Shown here: piece by piece, positions 35,673-43,300 of the stretch
How positions within the stretch are numbered: position 1 is the stretch's first letter
Layout: each line of letters begins with the position of its first letter
NCBI GenBank assembly: GCA_021161185.1
Contig: JAGHBC010000051.1
Span: forward strand, 1 to 45,001
Direction of reading: 5' to 3'
Length of the DNA: 45,001 bases
DNA from: Fidelibacterota bacterium
GTDB taxonomy: Bacteria; Fidelibacterota; UBA2242
Notes under the pieces: generated by a model
Told to the model about the DNA's origin: nothing
Databases searched by the model: none
The model's input: the letters and a program-made list of their open reading frames with translations, nothing else
Made by a program: the position numbers and the translations under genes

Positions 35673-35764
35673 CGTTTCTACTCATTCTAGTATCCAGCAT
35701 CCAGTATCCAGCACATCTATACGAAATGATTTCATGCTTATCTAAACAATTAAGGAGACCGATC

Positions 35765-36040
35765 ATGAATTCAATTAAAGTTAATCATAATCCCACTCCC
35801 ACTGATCTTGAGAAGATGGGAGTTTTCAACTGGCCAATATGGACCAAAGAAATTTCGGAGTTCCCTTGGCATTACGACAATTACGAAACCTGCTACTTTC
35901 TGGAAGGCGATGCCGTTGTTACTCCGGAATCCGGTGATCCTATCTGTATGGGCAAAGGCGATCTTGTGACTTTTCCCCGCGGACTTTCCTGCACCTGGAA
36001 GATACTGAAAGGCGTCAAAAAGTATTACAATTTCGGTTAG
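35765..36040 (+). CDS. Small cupin-domain protein (DUF861-type)
   Basis: This single-domain cupin has about 91 residues. The ATG at 35765 has AAGGAG eight bases upstream; an earlier in-frame ATG at 35726 has none. The fold is visible as strand pairs around FPWHYDNYETCYFLEGDAVV, with a His/Glu pattern of cupin motif 1, and GDLVTFPRGLSCTWKI, the second motif. Such short cupins (also called EutQ-like) often act as sugar or amine-binding or metal proteins; the substrate is unknown. It lies 12 bases before the B3/B4 ORF and is probably cotranscribed with it. Confidence 0.85.
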   Translation: MNSIKVNHNPTPTDLEKMGVFNWPIWTKEISEFPWHYDNYETCYFLEGDAVVTPESGDPICMGKGDLVTFPRGLSCTWKILKGVKKYYNFG

Positions 36041-36052
36041 TTAGATAATTTC

Positions 36053-36889
36053 ATGCTTACTATCCAACTCGAACTCCCGCTCCAAATCGGGATTATTCAA
36101 ATACGCAGCCTAAAAATCCGGCAAGACGAAGAACCTTTCAGACAGCTGCTAAACTGTGCCGAAAAATATTACAACCGCTATAATGACACGCCGATTTCAG
36201 AAGTTCCTGGTGTTCAGGAAGCCCGGAAATTATTCCGGCTGCTGGGTATCGAACCGACCAAATACCGACCGGCATCGGAGGCGCTGCTCCGGCGGGCTAT
36301 CAAACAAAAACCTTTCTCATCTGTAAATAATCTGGTGGACGTCAGCAACTGGTGCGCCCTGGATTTTCTGCTGTCCAACGGCGCTTATGATATACAAAAA
36401 TTGGAGCCGCCAATCAAATTGCGCCAGGGATTGGCGGACGAATCCTACCTAGGTCTCACCAACCAGCCGGTACATCTGGAAAAGCGCTATTGCCTGGCGG
36501 ACAGGAAAGGTGCTTTCGGCTCTCCGAAAACCGACTCCCGACGCAGCGCGGTAAATTCGGCGACAACCGAAGCCCTGATTGTCCAATACGCCACAACCGA
36601 TTTTGACACCCGGCGCCTTGAAGAATTGACAAAGCGATTTAGTGAAAGAATTTTGGAATATTGTGGCGGTGAGATCATCGGCATGGAAATCAGCTCTCCA
36701 AAGTCAAAAAGGGGGCAGTCGCCCCTTTTTAAATCAGATATACAGAATCCCTCTTATAAAACCAAAGCCAGAATCGAAAAGGCGTCAATAATCAGCAACA
36801 TCGGTGTAATCTCTTCGACTTTTCCGACAAACAGTTTAATCAGCGTCCAGGAGAGAAAACCCCGGACAATTCCCTGGGTAATCGAATAG
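36053..36889 (+). CDS. B3/B4 tRNA-binding-domain protein with abnormal C-terminal extension
   Basis: This 278-residue frame contains a B3/B4 domain (about 60-210), the editing domain of phenylalanyl-tRNA synthetase beta subunits, in stand-alone form. Visible parts are ARKLFRLLGIEPTKYRPASEALLRRA, LVDVSNWCALDFLLSNGAYD and the late EYCGGEIIGMEI strand. Stand-alone members may edit mischarged tRNA or bind other ligands. The natural end of the family is expected near residue 215. Here the frame runs on for about 65 residues, straight through a terminator hairpin (36706-36730) and antisense into the purine permease. That tail is probably not native: a lost stop codon or frameshift near 36690-36710 is likely. 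No ribosome site is seen, so coupling to the cupin gene is likely. Confidence 0.75.
   Translation: MLTIQLELPLQIGIIQIRSLKIRQDEEPFRQLLNCAEKYYNRYNDTPISEVPGVQEARKLFRLLGIEPTKYRPASEALLRRAIKQKPFSSVNNLVDVSNWCALDFLLSNGAYDIQKLEPPIKLRQGLADESYLGLTNQPVHLEKRYCLADRKGAFGSPKTDSRRSAVNSATTEALIVQYATTDFDTRRLEELTKRFSERILEYCGGEIIGMEISSPKSKRGQSPLFKSDIQNPSYKTKARIEKASIISNIGVISSTFPTNSLISVQERKPRTIPWVIE
36706..36730. terminator. Bidirectional intrinsic terminator
   Basis: AAAAAGGGG (36706-36714) pairs with CCCCTTTTT (36722-36730) around a seven-base loop. The A-run on one side and the T-run on the other allow termination in both directions. It lies between the convergent B3/B4 and NCS2 permease genes, and inside the extended B3/B4 reading frame. 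Confidence 0.8.
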
Positions 36890-38073
36890 GTCATGGGAAT
36901 CAGTACCATAGCGATAAAAGCCGGAATAGCGTCGTCCAACGTCATCCAGTTGATTTTAGCGATCGGTTTCATCATAAAAACGCCCACCGACACCAGCGCC
37001 GGAGCCGTGGCGATCGCGGGTACGATTGACAGTAATGGCGACAGAAACATGAACGGAATAAACATCAGTCCAACGACTACCGCCGTCAAACCTGTGCGAC
37101 CGCTCTCTTCAATACCGGTTGCCGATTCGATATAGCTGGTTCCGGAACTGCTGCCGACCAAACCTGCCAGAAAAGTTGCCACGGAATCGACAATCAGGGA
37201 TTCCTTGATTCTGCGCGGCTCGCCGTTTTCATTCATCAGATCACCGGCTTCAGCCACACCGACAAAGATCGACAGGCTATCAAACATATCGGTGAACAGG
37301 AAAGCGAAAATCACCGGCCATACAGCCAATTTCAAAGAACCAAAAACGTCAAGTTTAAAGAGCAGACTGAAGTCCGGCACTGCAAAAATGCCTTTCCAGG
37401 TCACCAGGGTCGGTATGCCAAAGTTCACCGCTGAGGCATTGCCGTACAGACGCCCAATGGGAACAGCGATAAGAGTAGTGAAAATGATTCCCAATACCAG
37501 GGCGCCTTTAACCCGGCGGACAACCAAAACGGCGGTAACAACCAAACCGATTAAAAACGTAATTGTTATGGCATTCAATTCGCCGCGGCTGACGATCGTT
37601 GCCGGATTGGCGACAATGAACCGGGCGTTTATAAAACCAATCAGCGTAATGAAAAGCCCGATACCGGCGGCAATGGCAAAACGCAACTATTTCGGAATCG
37701 CTTTGACGATATAGGTGCGAATATTAAAAATTGACAGCAGCAAAAATACAATACCGGACCAAAAAACAGCGCCCAGAGCAGTTTCCCACGGCACTTTCAT
37801 CCCGAGCACAACGGAAAACGCAAAGAAAGCGTTGAGCCCCATACCGGGCGTCAGGGCGATGGGATTTTTCGCGTAGAGACCCATCATGATTGAGCTGAAG
37901 GCTGAAACGATAACCGTGGCAGTCAACACAGCACTGAAGCTCATGCCGGTCTCGCTCAGAATAGCCGGGTTTACAACGATAATGTACATCATTGACAAAA
38001 AAGTGGTAATTCCCGCCAGAATCTCCGTCCGAACATCGGAGTCGTTTTTTTCTAATTCAAATCGTTCAAACAT
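36754..38073 (-). pseudogene. NCS2/AzgA-family purine permease interrupted by one in-frame TAG
   Basis: Two frames (38073-37690 and 37686-36754) are exactly contiguous and in phase, separated only by TAG at 37687-37689. Joined, they give 439 residues, the ordinary length of an AzgA-type hypoxanthine/guanine/adenine permease. The first part has the family start EILAGITTFLSMMYIIVVNPAIL and ALTPGMGLNAFFAFSVV; the second has FLFTDMFDSLSIFVGVAEAGDL and GTSYIESATGIEESGRTGLTAVVVG. The TAG falls in AIPK-stop-LRFAIAAGIGL, where family members have a sense codon, so CAG (Gln) to TAG is the simplest change. No other damage is seen. It may be a recent pseudogene, a strain polymorphism, a readthrough site or a sequencing error. 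It follows the Tsx-like gene, which suggests a purine uptake pair. Confidence 0.85.
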
Positions 38074-38228
38074 TATATTCCCCCTTAAATTAGAGATCCC
38101 ATTTCATCATAAATAACTCATTGCTTTTGCAAGATATTTCCTTGACATAAGCCCTTTACCACGCTCATTCCTCTCGAAGAGATGTCTACGACACAAGCCC
38201 CAGTTTGGAAATGTCAGGAAAGATGAAA

Positions 38229-38915
38229 TCAAAAATTCCACTTTATTCCTAATGTCGGCATTGCCTGAATTTTATCGCCTGCCGCAAAGATAAAATTCCG
38301 GCTGATCTCTAATTCTCCCCCAATTGACAGGTGATCCGTCAGATTCAGCCATAGCTGGGGTTCGGTCATAAACACGATCTGGGAATTTATCCCGTCGTCA
38401 TCACCGTCAAAATTATCCTGCCCCCAGATATCAAAAAACCCGGTAAAGGAAATTTTATCATTCAAAAAGGATTTATACCACACAAAGGTTAATTGAAATT
38501 TAGACCCCTGGTTTTCGGCTTTGCGGTATAGCACATCGGTGGCAATAGTAACGACCTTCAGGTCAATAGGATAGCTCACGCCGACTAACCAAACGCTGCC
38601 GAAACCGCCAAATGTATTCAAGCCGTCGTTATACTGGATTGTTGCCGATAATTTTTGCAATCCCCCGGCATTTTTCAGAAACGGCAGATTGATATAGCGG
38701 GCAATCTCCCAGTAAGCCATAGACGCGCTGTTTGAAGAGCTGTTATAATCGATATCCACGAACCAGAAAGTCGCCCCGAAATTATCGGGTCTGAACATTT
38801 CGAGAGTTGAAGTAACATAGCTGCGATCCTCGCCAAAATCATAGTGAACCTGCAGGTTCTGACCAAAAACGGTCGCACTCAACAGAAGTAGAATCCAAAA
38901 TAAATGTTTTCGCAT
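38229..38915 (-). CDS. DUF5020/Tsx-like outer-membrane protein
   Basis: This 228-residue protein has a signal peptide (MRKHLFWILLLLSATVFGQ) and then alternating beta strands typical of a small outer-membrane barrel. Examples are YVTSTLEMF, ATFWFVDIDYN, and paired strands ending in a Phe at the C-terminus (GIKWNF). The order of segments (QVHYDFGEDRSYVTSTLEMF, GMxxWxxIDYN-like, then LSIGGELEISRNF) fits DUF5020, a group related to the nucleoside channel Tsx. Its position 155 bases upstream of a purine permease on the same strand supports a role in nucleoside or base uptake across the outer membrane. Confidence 0.78.
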   Translation of the reverse strand: MRKHLFWILLLLSATVFGQNLQVHYDFGEDRSYVTSTLEMFRPDNFGATFWFVDIDYNSSSNSASMAYWEIARYINLPFLKNAGGLQKLSATIQYNDGLNTFGGFGSVWLVGVSYPIDLKVVTIATDVLYRKAENQGSKFQLTFVWYKSFLNDKISFTGFFDIWGQDNFDGDDDGINSQIVFMTEPQLWLNLTDHLSIGGELEISRNFIFAAGDKIQAMPTLGIKWNF

Positions 38916-39057
38916 ATTTCATCCCTTTCACAATTAATTGTCGGATGTTTCAAAATTAATATTTAAAACCGCTATTAGAAAAGTTTTTTTGTATCCTCTG
39001 AAAAACTTGTATATTCGAATTGTAATTGAAAACAACAGGTAACGAAAGATATCAACA

Positions 39058-39741
39058 ATGTCCAATGATTCACATCGCAAATCGAGCAATTTTTGGATCG
39101 GGCTGGCACTGATCATTCTCGGCGTCATTTTTCTGAGCGATACATTTCACATTATCCGTTTCGGTCGCCTGATATCCAGCTGGTGGCCTGTGATTCTGAT
39201 TATTGTTGGCATTACGAAATTAAGCGGCAAAGATTCAAAAGGTGGCTGGACACTCATAATTGTGGGAATTATTTTACAACTTACGACGCTGCACATCGTC
39301 AGTTGGCACTTTATCGGACGCCTCTGGCCGGTGATCCTGATCATCATCGGAATAGGAATTCTTCTCAAGCGTTCTTCCCACGTTGGCTGTTCCAAGGACT
39401 TTATGGAAGGTACAGAAGACACACTCGAATTCGATGCTATCTTTAGCGGAACTGAAAAACAGGTCACATCCCAAAAATTCCGCGGCGGTGAAATCAATGC
39501 CATTTTCGGCAGTATCAAACTGGATCTGAGGAACGCCAAAATAGCCGCTGAAGGGTGTAAATTAAGCGCCGATGCCATATTCGGATCGATAGAGATATAT
39601 GTATCACCCGATATCACGGTGAATCTGAAAGGTTCGCAAATCCTCGGCAGCATCAACAATCACGCTAGCAGTGTGGAGGGCGGTCCAACCATTGCCATTA
39701 AGGGCGATGCTATTTTCGGGAGTATTCGCATTTCGAATTAA
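39058..39741 (+). CDS. LiaF/LiaI-like membrane protein with cell-wall-stress domain
   Basis: This 227-residue protein has about four membrane helices in the first 105 residues, arranged as two LiaI/DUF5668-like hairpins; each ends in a WWPVILIIVGI or LWPVILIIIGI motif. A soluble C-terminal domain resembles the LiaF C-terminal/DUF2154 beta-helical fold. It has four repeats of an (A)IFGSI or ILGSI motif (NAIFGSIKL, DAIFGSIEI, QILGSINNH, DAIFGSIRI). In Firmicutes LiaF inhibits a cell-envelope stress kinase; related proteins without known kinases are common elsewhere. No two-component genes adjoin it here. It is divergent from the Tsx-like gene. Confidence 0.85.
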   Translation: MSNDSHRKSSNFWIGLALIILGVIFLSDTFHIIRFGRLISSWWPVILIIVGITKLSGKDSKGGWTLIIVGIILQLTTLHIVSWHFIGRLWPVILIIIGIGILLKRSSHVGCSKDFMEGTEDTLEFDAIFSGTEKQVTSQKFRGGEINAIFGSIKLDLRNAKIAAEGCKLSADAIFGSIEIYVSPDITVNLKGSQILGSINNHASSVEGGPTIAIKGDAIFGSIRISN

Positions 39742-40252
39742 TCTATTCACTCATCTGGCAATTTACTATAAAGCCTTCCTCATATCCCGGGGAGGTTTTT
39801 CATTTATTCTATCACTTTTCATTAAAATTCAGTTTTACCATATCTATAACCGGGCAAATGGAGATGACCGGCTTTTATAGAGATTTACACTTATTGTCTG
39901 ATTAAACCTACACCTGTCAGGTTTATTAGATTCTTTTCCTTCAAATAGGATTCATTGATTAAACCTGACAGGTGTAATCGTTCCTACGCGGGAGCGTGAA
40001 CACCAATAAATTTAGGATTAAGCCCCGCCGAAGCGGGATACAATGATGAAAGATAGAGAGATTGAGAATGTAAAGACCTGACAGATTTTCTTTTATATGA
40101 GACAAATATCTGCGGCTCATTACCACTGGCTTTTCCAGGCCATCAATAACGACCAAAAAGAATGATTGTACCAGGGTTTGATTTTTTTACCATAGCCGTT
40201 GTGCACCTTTGTAAAATTTGCTATTCACAATAATTTTTAGCATTTTTGTGTT
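39742..40252. other. Intergenic region with several palindromic repeats
   Basis: No convincing gene lies in these 511 bases. It holds the 16-bp inverted repeat at 39910-39975, a GTTC...ACGC/GCGT...GAAC palindrome (39980-40001), and a short hairpin CCCGC-CGAA-GCGGG (40024-40037). A degraded copy of the CCTGACAG core appears near 40076. The open frames in the region are short and unsupported. Confidence 0.6.
39910..39975. repeat. 16-bp perfect inverted repeat
   Basis: ACACCTGTCAGGTTTA (39910-39925) and its exact complement (39960-39975) flank a 34-base AT-rich spacer. Each arm also contains the internal palindromic core CCTGTCAGG. The same ACCTGACAGGT core is familiar as an interspersed repeat in several bacterial groups. 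It could form a hairpin in RNA or DNA. Confidence 0.8.
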
Positions 40253-40552
40253 ATGAAAAAACGAATTGAAAATATTACTTCTATTTTGAAAAGTGAATTG
40301 CCAATATTAAAGTCGCAATATAATGTGGCAACTCTTGGAGTATTTGGTTCATTTGTCAGAGATGAACAAACTGCTAAAAGTGATGTGGATATACTAGTTT
40401 CATTTACTAAATCCCCATCATTATTTAAATTTTTGGAATTAGAATATCATTTATCCGAGTTGCTCGACGTAAAAGTCGATTTGGTTATGAAAAACTCGTT
40501 GAAGCAAAATATAGGTCAAAGAATACTATCAGAAGCTCAAGCAATAATATGA
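40253..40552 (+). CDS. mntA: MntA-type nucleotidyltransferase antitoxin
   Basis: This 99-residue minimal nucleotidyltransferase has the signature [15 protein letters not shown], the GSx10DxD active site, followed by ILVSF. A third acidic position follows in VKVDLVMK. In MntA/HepT pairs this enzyme adds AMP to HepT and so blocks its RNase. The stop overlaps the HepT start in ATGA. Both genes are visibly more AT-rich than the neighbouring operon and flanked by repeats, which suggests horizontal acquisition. Confidence 0.9.
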   Translation: MKKRIENITSILKSELPILKSQYNVATLGVFGSFVRDEQTAKSDVDILVSFTKSPSLFKFLELEYHLSELLDVKVDLVMKNSLKQNIGQRILSEAQAII

Positions 40553-40905
40553 AGGAAAAAGATAGAATAATAATCGATTACATTAGTGATATATTAGAAC
40601 CGATAATCAATATCAAAACCTTCTTAAAAGATATAGACTTTCCTGCATTTCAAAAAGATATAAAAACACAGTTTGCCGTAATTCGCGCATTAGAAATAAT
40701 TGGTGAAGCTTCAAAGAAAATCCCCAAAGAAGTAAAAGAAAATTATCCCTGGATACCTTGGCGCCTCATGGCGGGAATGCGTGATAAATTAATTCATGAT
40801 TACTTTGGTGTTGATACAGAAGTTGTTTGAAATACGGCAACAGAAGATATGTTGAAATTAGAAGAAGAAATAAAACAACTCCTTTCCGATTTCTCCCAAT
40901 CTTAA
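40549..40905 (+). pseudogene. hepT: HepT-like HEPN toxin interrupted by in-frame TGA
   Basis: The open frame is 93 residues long and ends at TGA (40828-40830). Reading continues in the same frame for 24 more codons to a TAA at 40905, and the family normally continues: DTEVV-stop-NTATEDMLKLEEEIKQLL reads like the usual VVW...T...D...L...I tail. TGG (Trp) to TGA is the simplest explanation. The RNase motif R-x4-H-x-Y (RDKLIHDYF) lies before the stop and is intact. The truncated toxin lacks its last helix. Inactivation may be selected in cells lacking a working antitoxin; a working truncated toxin or readthrough is also possible. Confidence 0.82.
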
Positions 40906-41257
40906 AAATATATATCAAGTATGTGTTGCATATCAAGGCAATCAACCCAACCAAAAACACACCGAGAGTTTTTAGCGGGTTATCGTCAATCCGTTATGTA
41001 GTCTTTGATCTACCATAATTTTTAGTTAACAATCAGTTAAGGATAACAATATGGCATTTGAATAAAAGGACTATTCGAAGACGTATTCAATCCCCGGAAA
41101 GGCGAGATTGTAACTATTCTTTACGATATTCTATATGATCATAATTAACGATACGAAGGAGTGGTCCTCGTGAAAATCGTAAATACCTAACCTGGACACG
41201 CCCCCATGAAATTTGCTCCGCATTTCACAGGACAGGCAGAACCAAAAAGACAAGAAT
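40906..41257 (+). pseudogene. Decayed 5' end of an aminopeptidase-like gene (tentative)
   Basis: An ATG at 41051 starts MAFE and then stops. A shifted frame continues KGLFEDVFNPRKGEIVTILYDI (through about 41130), which reads like the N-terminus of M29-type metal aminopeptidases (a short leader, then x-x-F-x-P-x-x-G-E-x-V-x-x-x-Y-D). Removing two bases (TA at 41063-41064) would join the two. A further shifted frame contains NDTKEW, also expected in that family. Several frameshifts and stops show that it is not functional. No other gene is seen from 40906 to 41050. Confidence 0.35.
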
Positions 41258-41452
41258 ATGAAAATTAAGAGACTAAAAGAGCACGGAATTAGATTCTTCC
41301 CATCAGGGATTCCCGTTGAAGCTGAGAAGAAATTGGGACGACTACCCAAGGAAATAGATGCAGTTACTCGTGAAATGGAACGGTTGAGAGTTTTAGAGCA
41401 AGGTGAAAGAAATGCAGTGGAAAGCAAAATAGGAACGGCAAAGGCTCGCTAG
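41258..41452 (+). CDS. Hypothetical small basic/coiled protein (doubtful)
   Basis: This frame of about 64 residues begins MKIKRLKEHGIRFFPSGIP and is largely helical, charged and rich in Lys, Glu and Arg. A longer frame begins at 41213. There is no good ribosome site, and the frame lies directly after the decayed aminopeptidase-like remnant. I do not recognise the family; it may be a fragment of a larger lost gene or a chance frame. Confidence 0.25.
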   Translation: MKIKRLKEHGIRFFPSGIPVEAEKKLGRLPKEIDAVTREMERLRVLEQGERNAVESKIGTAKAR

Positions 41453-41669
41453 GGATTAGGAAAATTGATAACCAAAACAGAACAAACCAGTGAGAATTGG
41501 GTTGCCATGGCGATCTTCTCAATAAATATGGCCACTGCACTGCGGCGGCTTTTATTGTCTCTTTTTTATTGAATGAAAAATTGGCTGGAATTCGTAATAA
41601 AACTGAGTTTCTTAAACTGCAAGTCTATCGTTATATCGCTATATCGCTTGTTAGTGAGTAATGGCTTTT
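41453..41669. other. Intergenic spacer before the TrpF-like/Smr gene end
   Basis: No gene is seen here. A short direct repeat, TATATCGC twice (near 41633-41650), is the only structure. The TrpF-like/Smr gene on the minus strand ends at 41670. Confidence 0.5.
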
Positions 41670-42626
41670 TCAGGATACCCTAATATGTTTTAATACTGCA
41701 ATTGTAGCCCCCCAGCCGCCACCCGTTCCACCGGCAGTATGAAAAGATTCCACTTCCGGAAGCCGGGAGAGAATCGCCCGGACGGTACGGCGCAATGTCC
41801 CGGAACCCTTACCGTGAATAATCCGCACTTGATAAATTCCCTTTTCGCGGCAGGCTTGCAAATAGTCCGGCACCAACTCTTTTATCTCCCGTGGCTGAAA
41901 AGTGTGCAGATCCAGAATGCCGTTAATCGGAATTTCGACAGGTTCAGTATCAGCCAACATCTTGAATCCAATTTTCGCCTCTTCGACAAATCTGCGCACT
42001 TTTACCGGATTCTTTCTTCCTTTGTGGTCTTCTACACCGGTATGGACATCCACACCTGCCGGATGAACCGTTAGAATTGCCTCGCGAATATTTTCAGGAG
42101 TCAACCCGCCGGCGAGGATAACCGGTTTTGGTGATACCTCCGCCAAACGCCGGCTAACATTCCAATCGTGCACCTTCCCGGTAGCCCCCGAAGCTCCGGT
42201 TTCAGGATCAAAAGTGTCGGTAATGAAGGCGTCTGCATATTCCGAATATTTTTCAACATCTAACAGCAGTTTATCGGAATTATTCCCGCTCACGATTAAA
42301 CTTTTGACAATTTTTAGCGACGGCACTTCTGTTTTTATTTTCTGTAATTCCGGAATTGGCACAGGCCCATGCAGCTGAACGATAGATACGCCCATGAGTT
42401 TACAAAAATCAATAATTATCCGGGCGTTATCGAGATAAGTAATCAATACGCTATAGTGAGGCGGTTGGATTGTTCGGATTATTTTGGCGGCTTCAGCTTC
42501 GGATAAATCCTCTGGATGAACAGCCAACCGCAGTGGAAACCCCAGGAAATCAACGCCCTCCTGCATCAACATATCGGCTTCTGCCTGATCGATTATGCCG
42601 GCAATCTGAATAGCGTTTTTGAACAT
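41670..42626 (-). CDS. Fusion of a TrpF-like (phosphoribosylanthranilate isomerase) barrel and a Smr domain
   Basis: This 318-residue protein has two recognisable parts. Residues 1 to about 215 form a TrpF-like barrel: VQLHG (83-87), ITDTFDP with D137 at the position of the catalytic Asp, GATGKVHDW (148-155), LAGGLTPENI (171-180) and GVDVHTGVED...PVKVRRF. The first motif, normally KICGIT with the catalytic Cys, reads QIAGII here, so the Cys is replaced by Ala (A9). Residues about 235-318 form a Smr domain: LDLHTFQPRE (238-247), HGKGSGTLRR (271-280) and the final GGGWGATIAVL. Smr domains bind or cut nucleic acids. No other tryptophan gene adjoins it; the upstream gene is an RNA pseudouridine synthase. 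Real isomerase activity is doubtful. The barrel may bind a phosphorylated ligand or RNA. Confidence 0.85.
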   Translation of the reverse strand: MFKNAIQIAGIIDQAEADMLMQEGVDFLGFPLRLAVHPEDLSEAEAAKIIRTIQPPHYSVLITYLDNARIIIDFCKLMGVSIVQLHGPVPIPELQKIKTEVPSLKIVKSLIVSGNNSDKLLLDVEKYSEYADAFITDTFDPETGASGATGKVHDWNVSRRLAEVSPKPVILAGGLTPENIREAILTVHPAGVDVHTGVEDHKGRKNPVKVRRFVEEAKIGFKMLADTEPVEIPINGILDLHTFQPREIKELVPDYLQACREKGIYQVRIIHGKGSGTLRRTVRAILSRLPEVESFHTAGGTGGGWGATIAVLKHIRVS

Positions 42627-42643
42627 TTTTTATCTGCTACGGG

Positions 42644-43300
42644 TCAATGGTATTTGATGTAATCATCCCAACAGGGTTCGGGATCGCAAATGTAGACTCT
42701 GTCATCCCGAAGTGTGGGATGAATAATGCCTATTGAGCGGGCATGCAAAGCAATTGATTTGTCGGGGAATTTTTGCTTTGATCCATATCGGAAATCCCCC
42801 AGAACCGAAAATCCCCGGTGTGCAAACTGGACCCGGATTTGATGGTGCTTACCGGTACGCAAATCAACTTCAACCCATGAAAAATCATCTTTATAGGCGA
42901 GGCGTTTGAAGCCCAACTCAGCGTTTGCGTCCCCTTTCACAATATAGCTGGTAACATCCTGGCGTTCGATACGGTCTTTCCAAACGCCCCTCTCCGGCAC
43001 TTCTCCGCTCACCAGACACCAGTAGATCTTGCGCGTCTGCCTCTGTTTGAATTGCTCCGACAGCCGCGCCGCGGCTTTGGAAGTCCGGGCAAAAACCACT
43101 ATGCCCGACGCCGGTCGGTCCAGGCGGTGAACTAACCCGAGATAGACATTACCCGGTTTTTCATATTTTTCCTTGAGATATTCTTTGGCAATTTCCAACA
43201 AGGAAATATCTCCGGTAATATCGCCTTGTGTCAGGATTCCCGGTGGCTTAGAAGCCACCAATAAGTGATTATCCTCGTATATTACCTTTAATTTGTACAT
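42644..43300 (-). CDS. RluA-family pseudouridine synthase
   Basis: This 218-residue enzyme of the RluA family has the diagnostic catalytic motif HRLDRPASG (58-66) with D61. The early EDNHLLVASKPPGI and the later RTGKHHQIRVQFAHRGFSVLGDFRYG motif are intact. There is no S4 domain, so it is the short RluA/RluE-like form. It probably modifies rRNA or tRNA, but the site is unknown. It is followed after 17 bases by the TrpF-like/Smr gene, and the two are probably cotranscribed. Confidence 0.93.
   Translation of the reverse strand: MYKLKVIYEDNHLLVASKPPGILTQGDITGDISLLEIAKEYLKEKYEKPGNVYLGLVHRLDRPASGIVVFARTSKAAARLSEQFKQRQTRKIYWCLVSGEVPERGVWKDRIERQDVTSYIVKGDANAELGFKRLAYKDDFSWVEVDLRTGKHHQIRVQFAHRGFSVLGDFRYGSKQKFPDKSIALHARSIGIIHPTLRDDRVYICDPEPCWDDYIKYH

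Larger units (their letters stand above)
35004..35764. other. Repeat-rich intergenic region
   Basis: No convincing gene lies in these 761 bases. The region has a run of short tandem repeats (35201-35290), a palindromic element (35512-35672), and a small repetitive stretch built from TATCCAGCATCCAG-like units near 35690-35713. A 65-residue open frame at 35037-35234 has no ribosome site and runs into the tandem repeats. The ribosome site AAGGAG for the cupin gene lies at the right edge. Confidence 0.6.

Noticed and set aside
38074-38228. A purine riboswitch upstream of the NCS2 permease
   Set aside because: The conserved aptamer core and a switching hairpin could not be found in this 155-base spacer; only a ribosome site and a short CTCTTCGAGAG hairpin are seen.
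36754-40905. An altered genetic code (TAG or TGA as sense codons)
   Set aside because: Both codons serve as ordinary stops elsewhere (ftsK and purB end in TAG; truA ends in TGA), so the two interruptions are local events.
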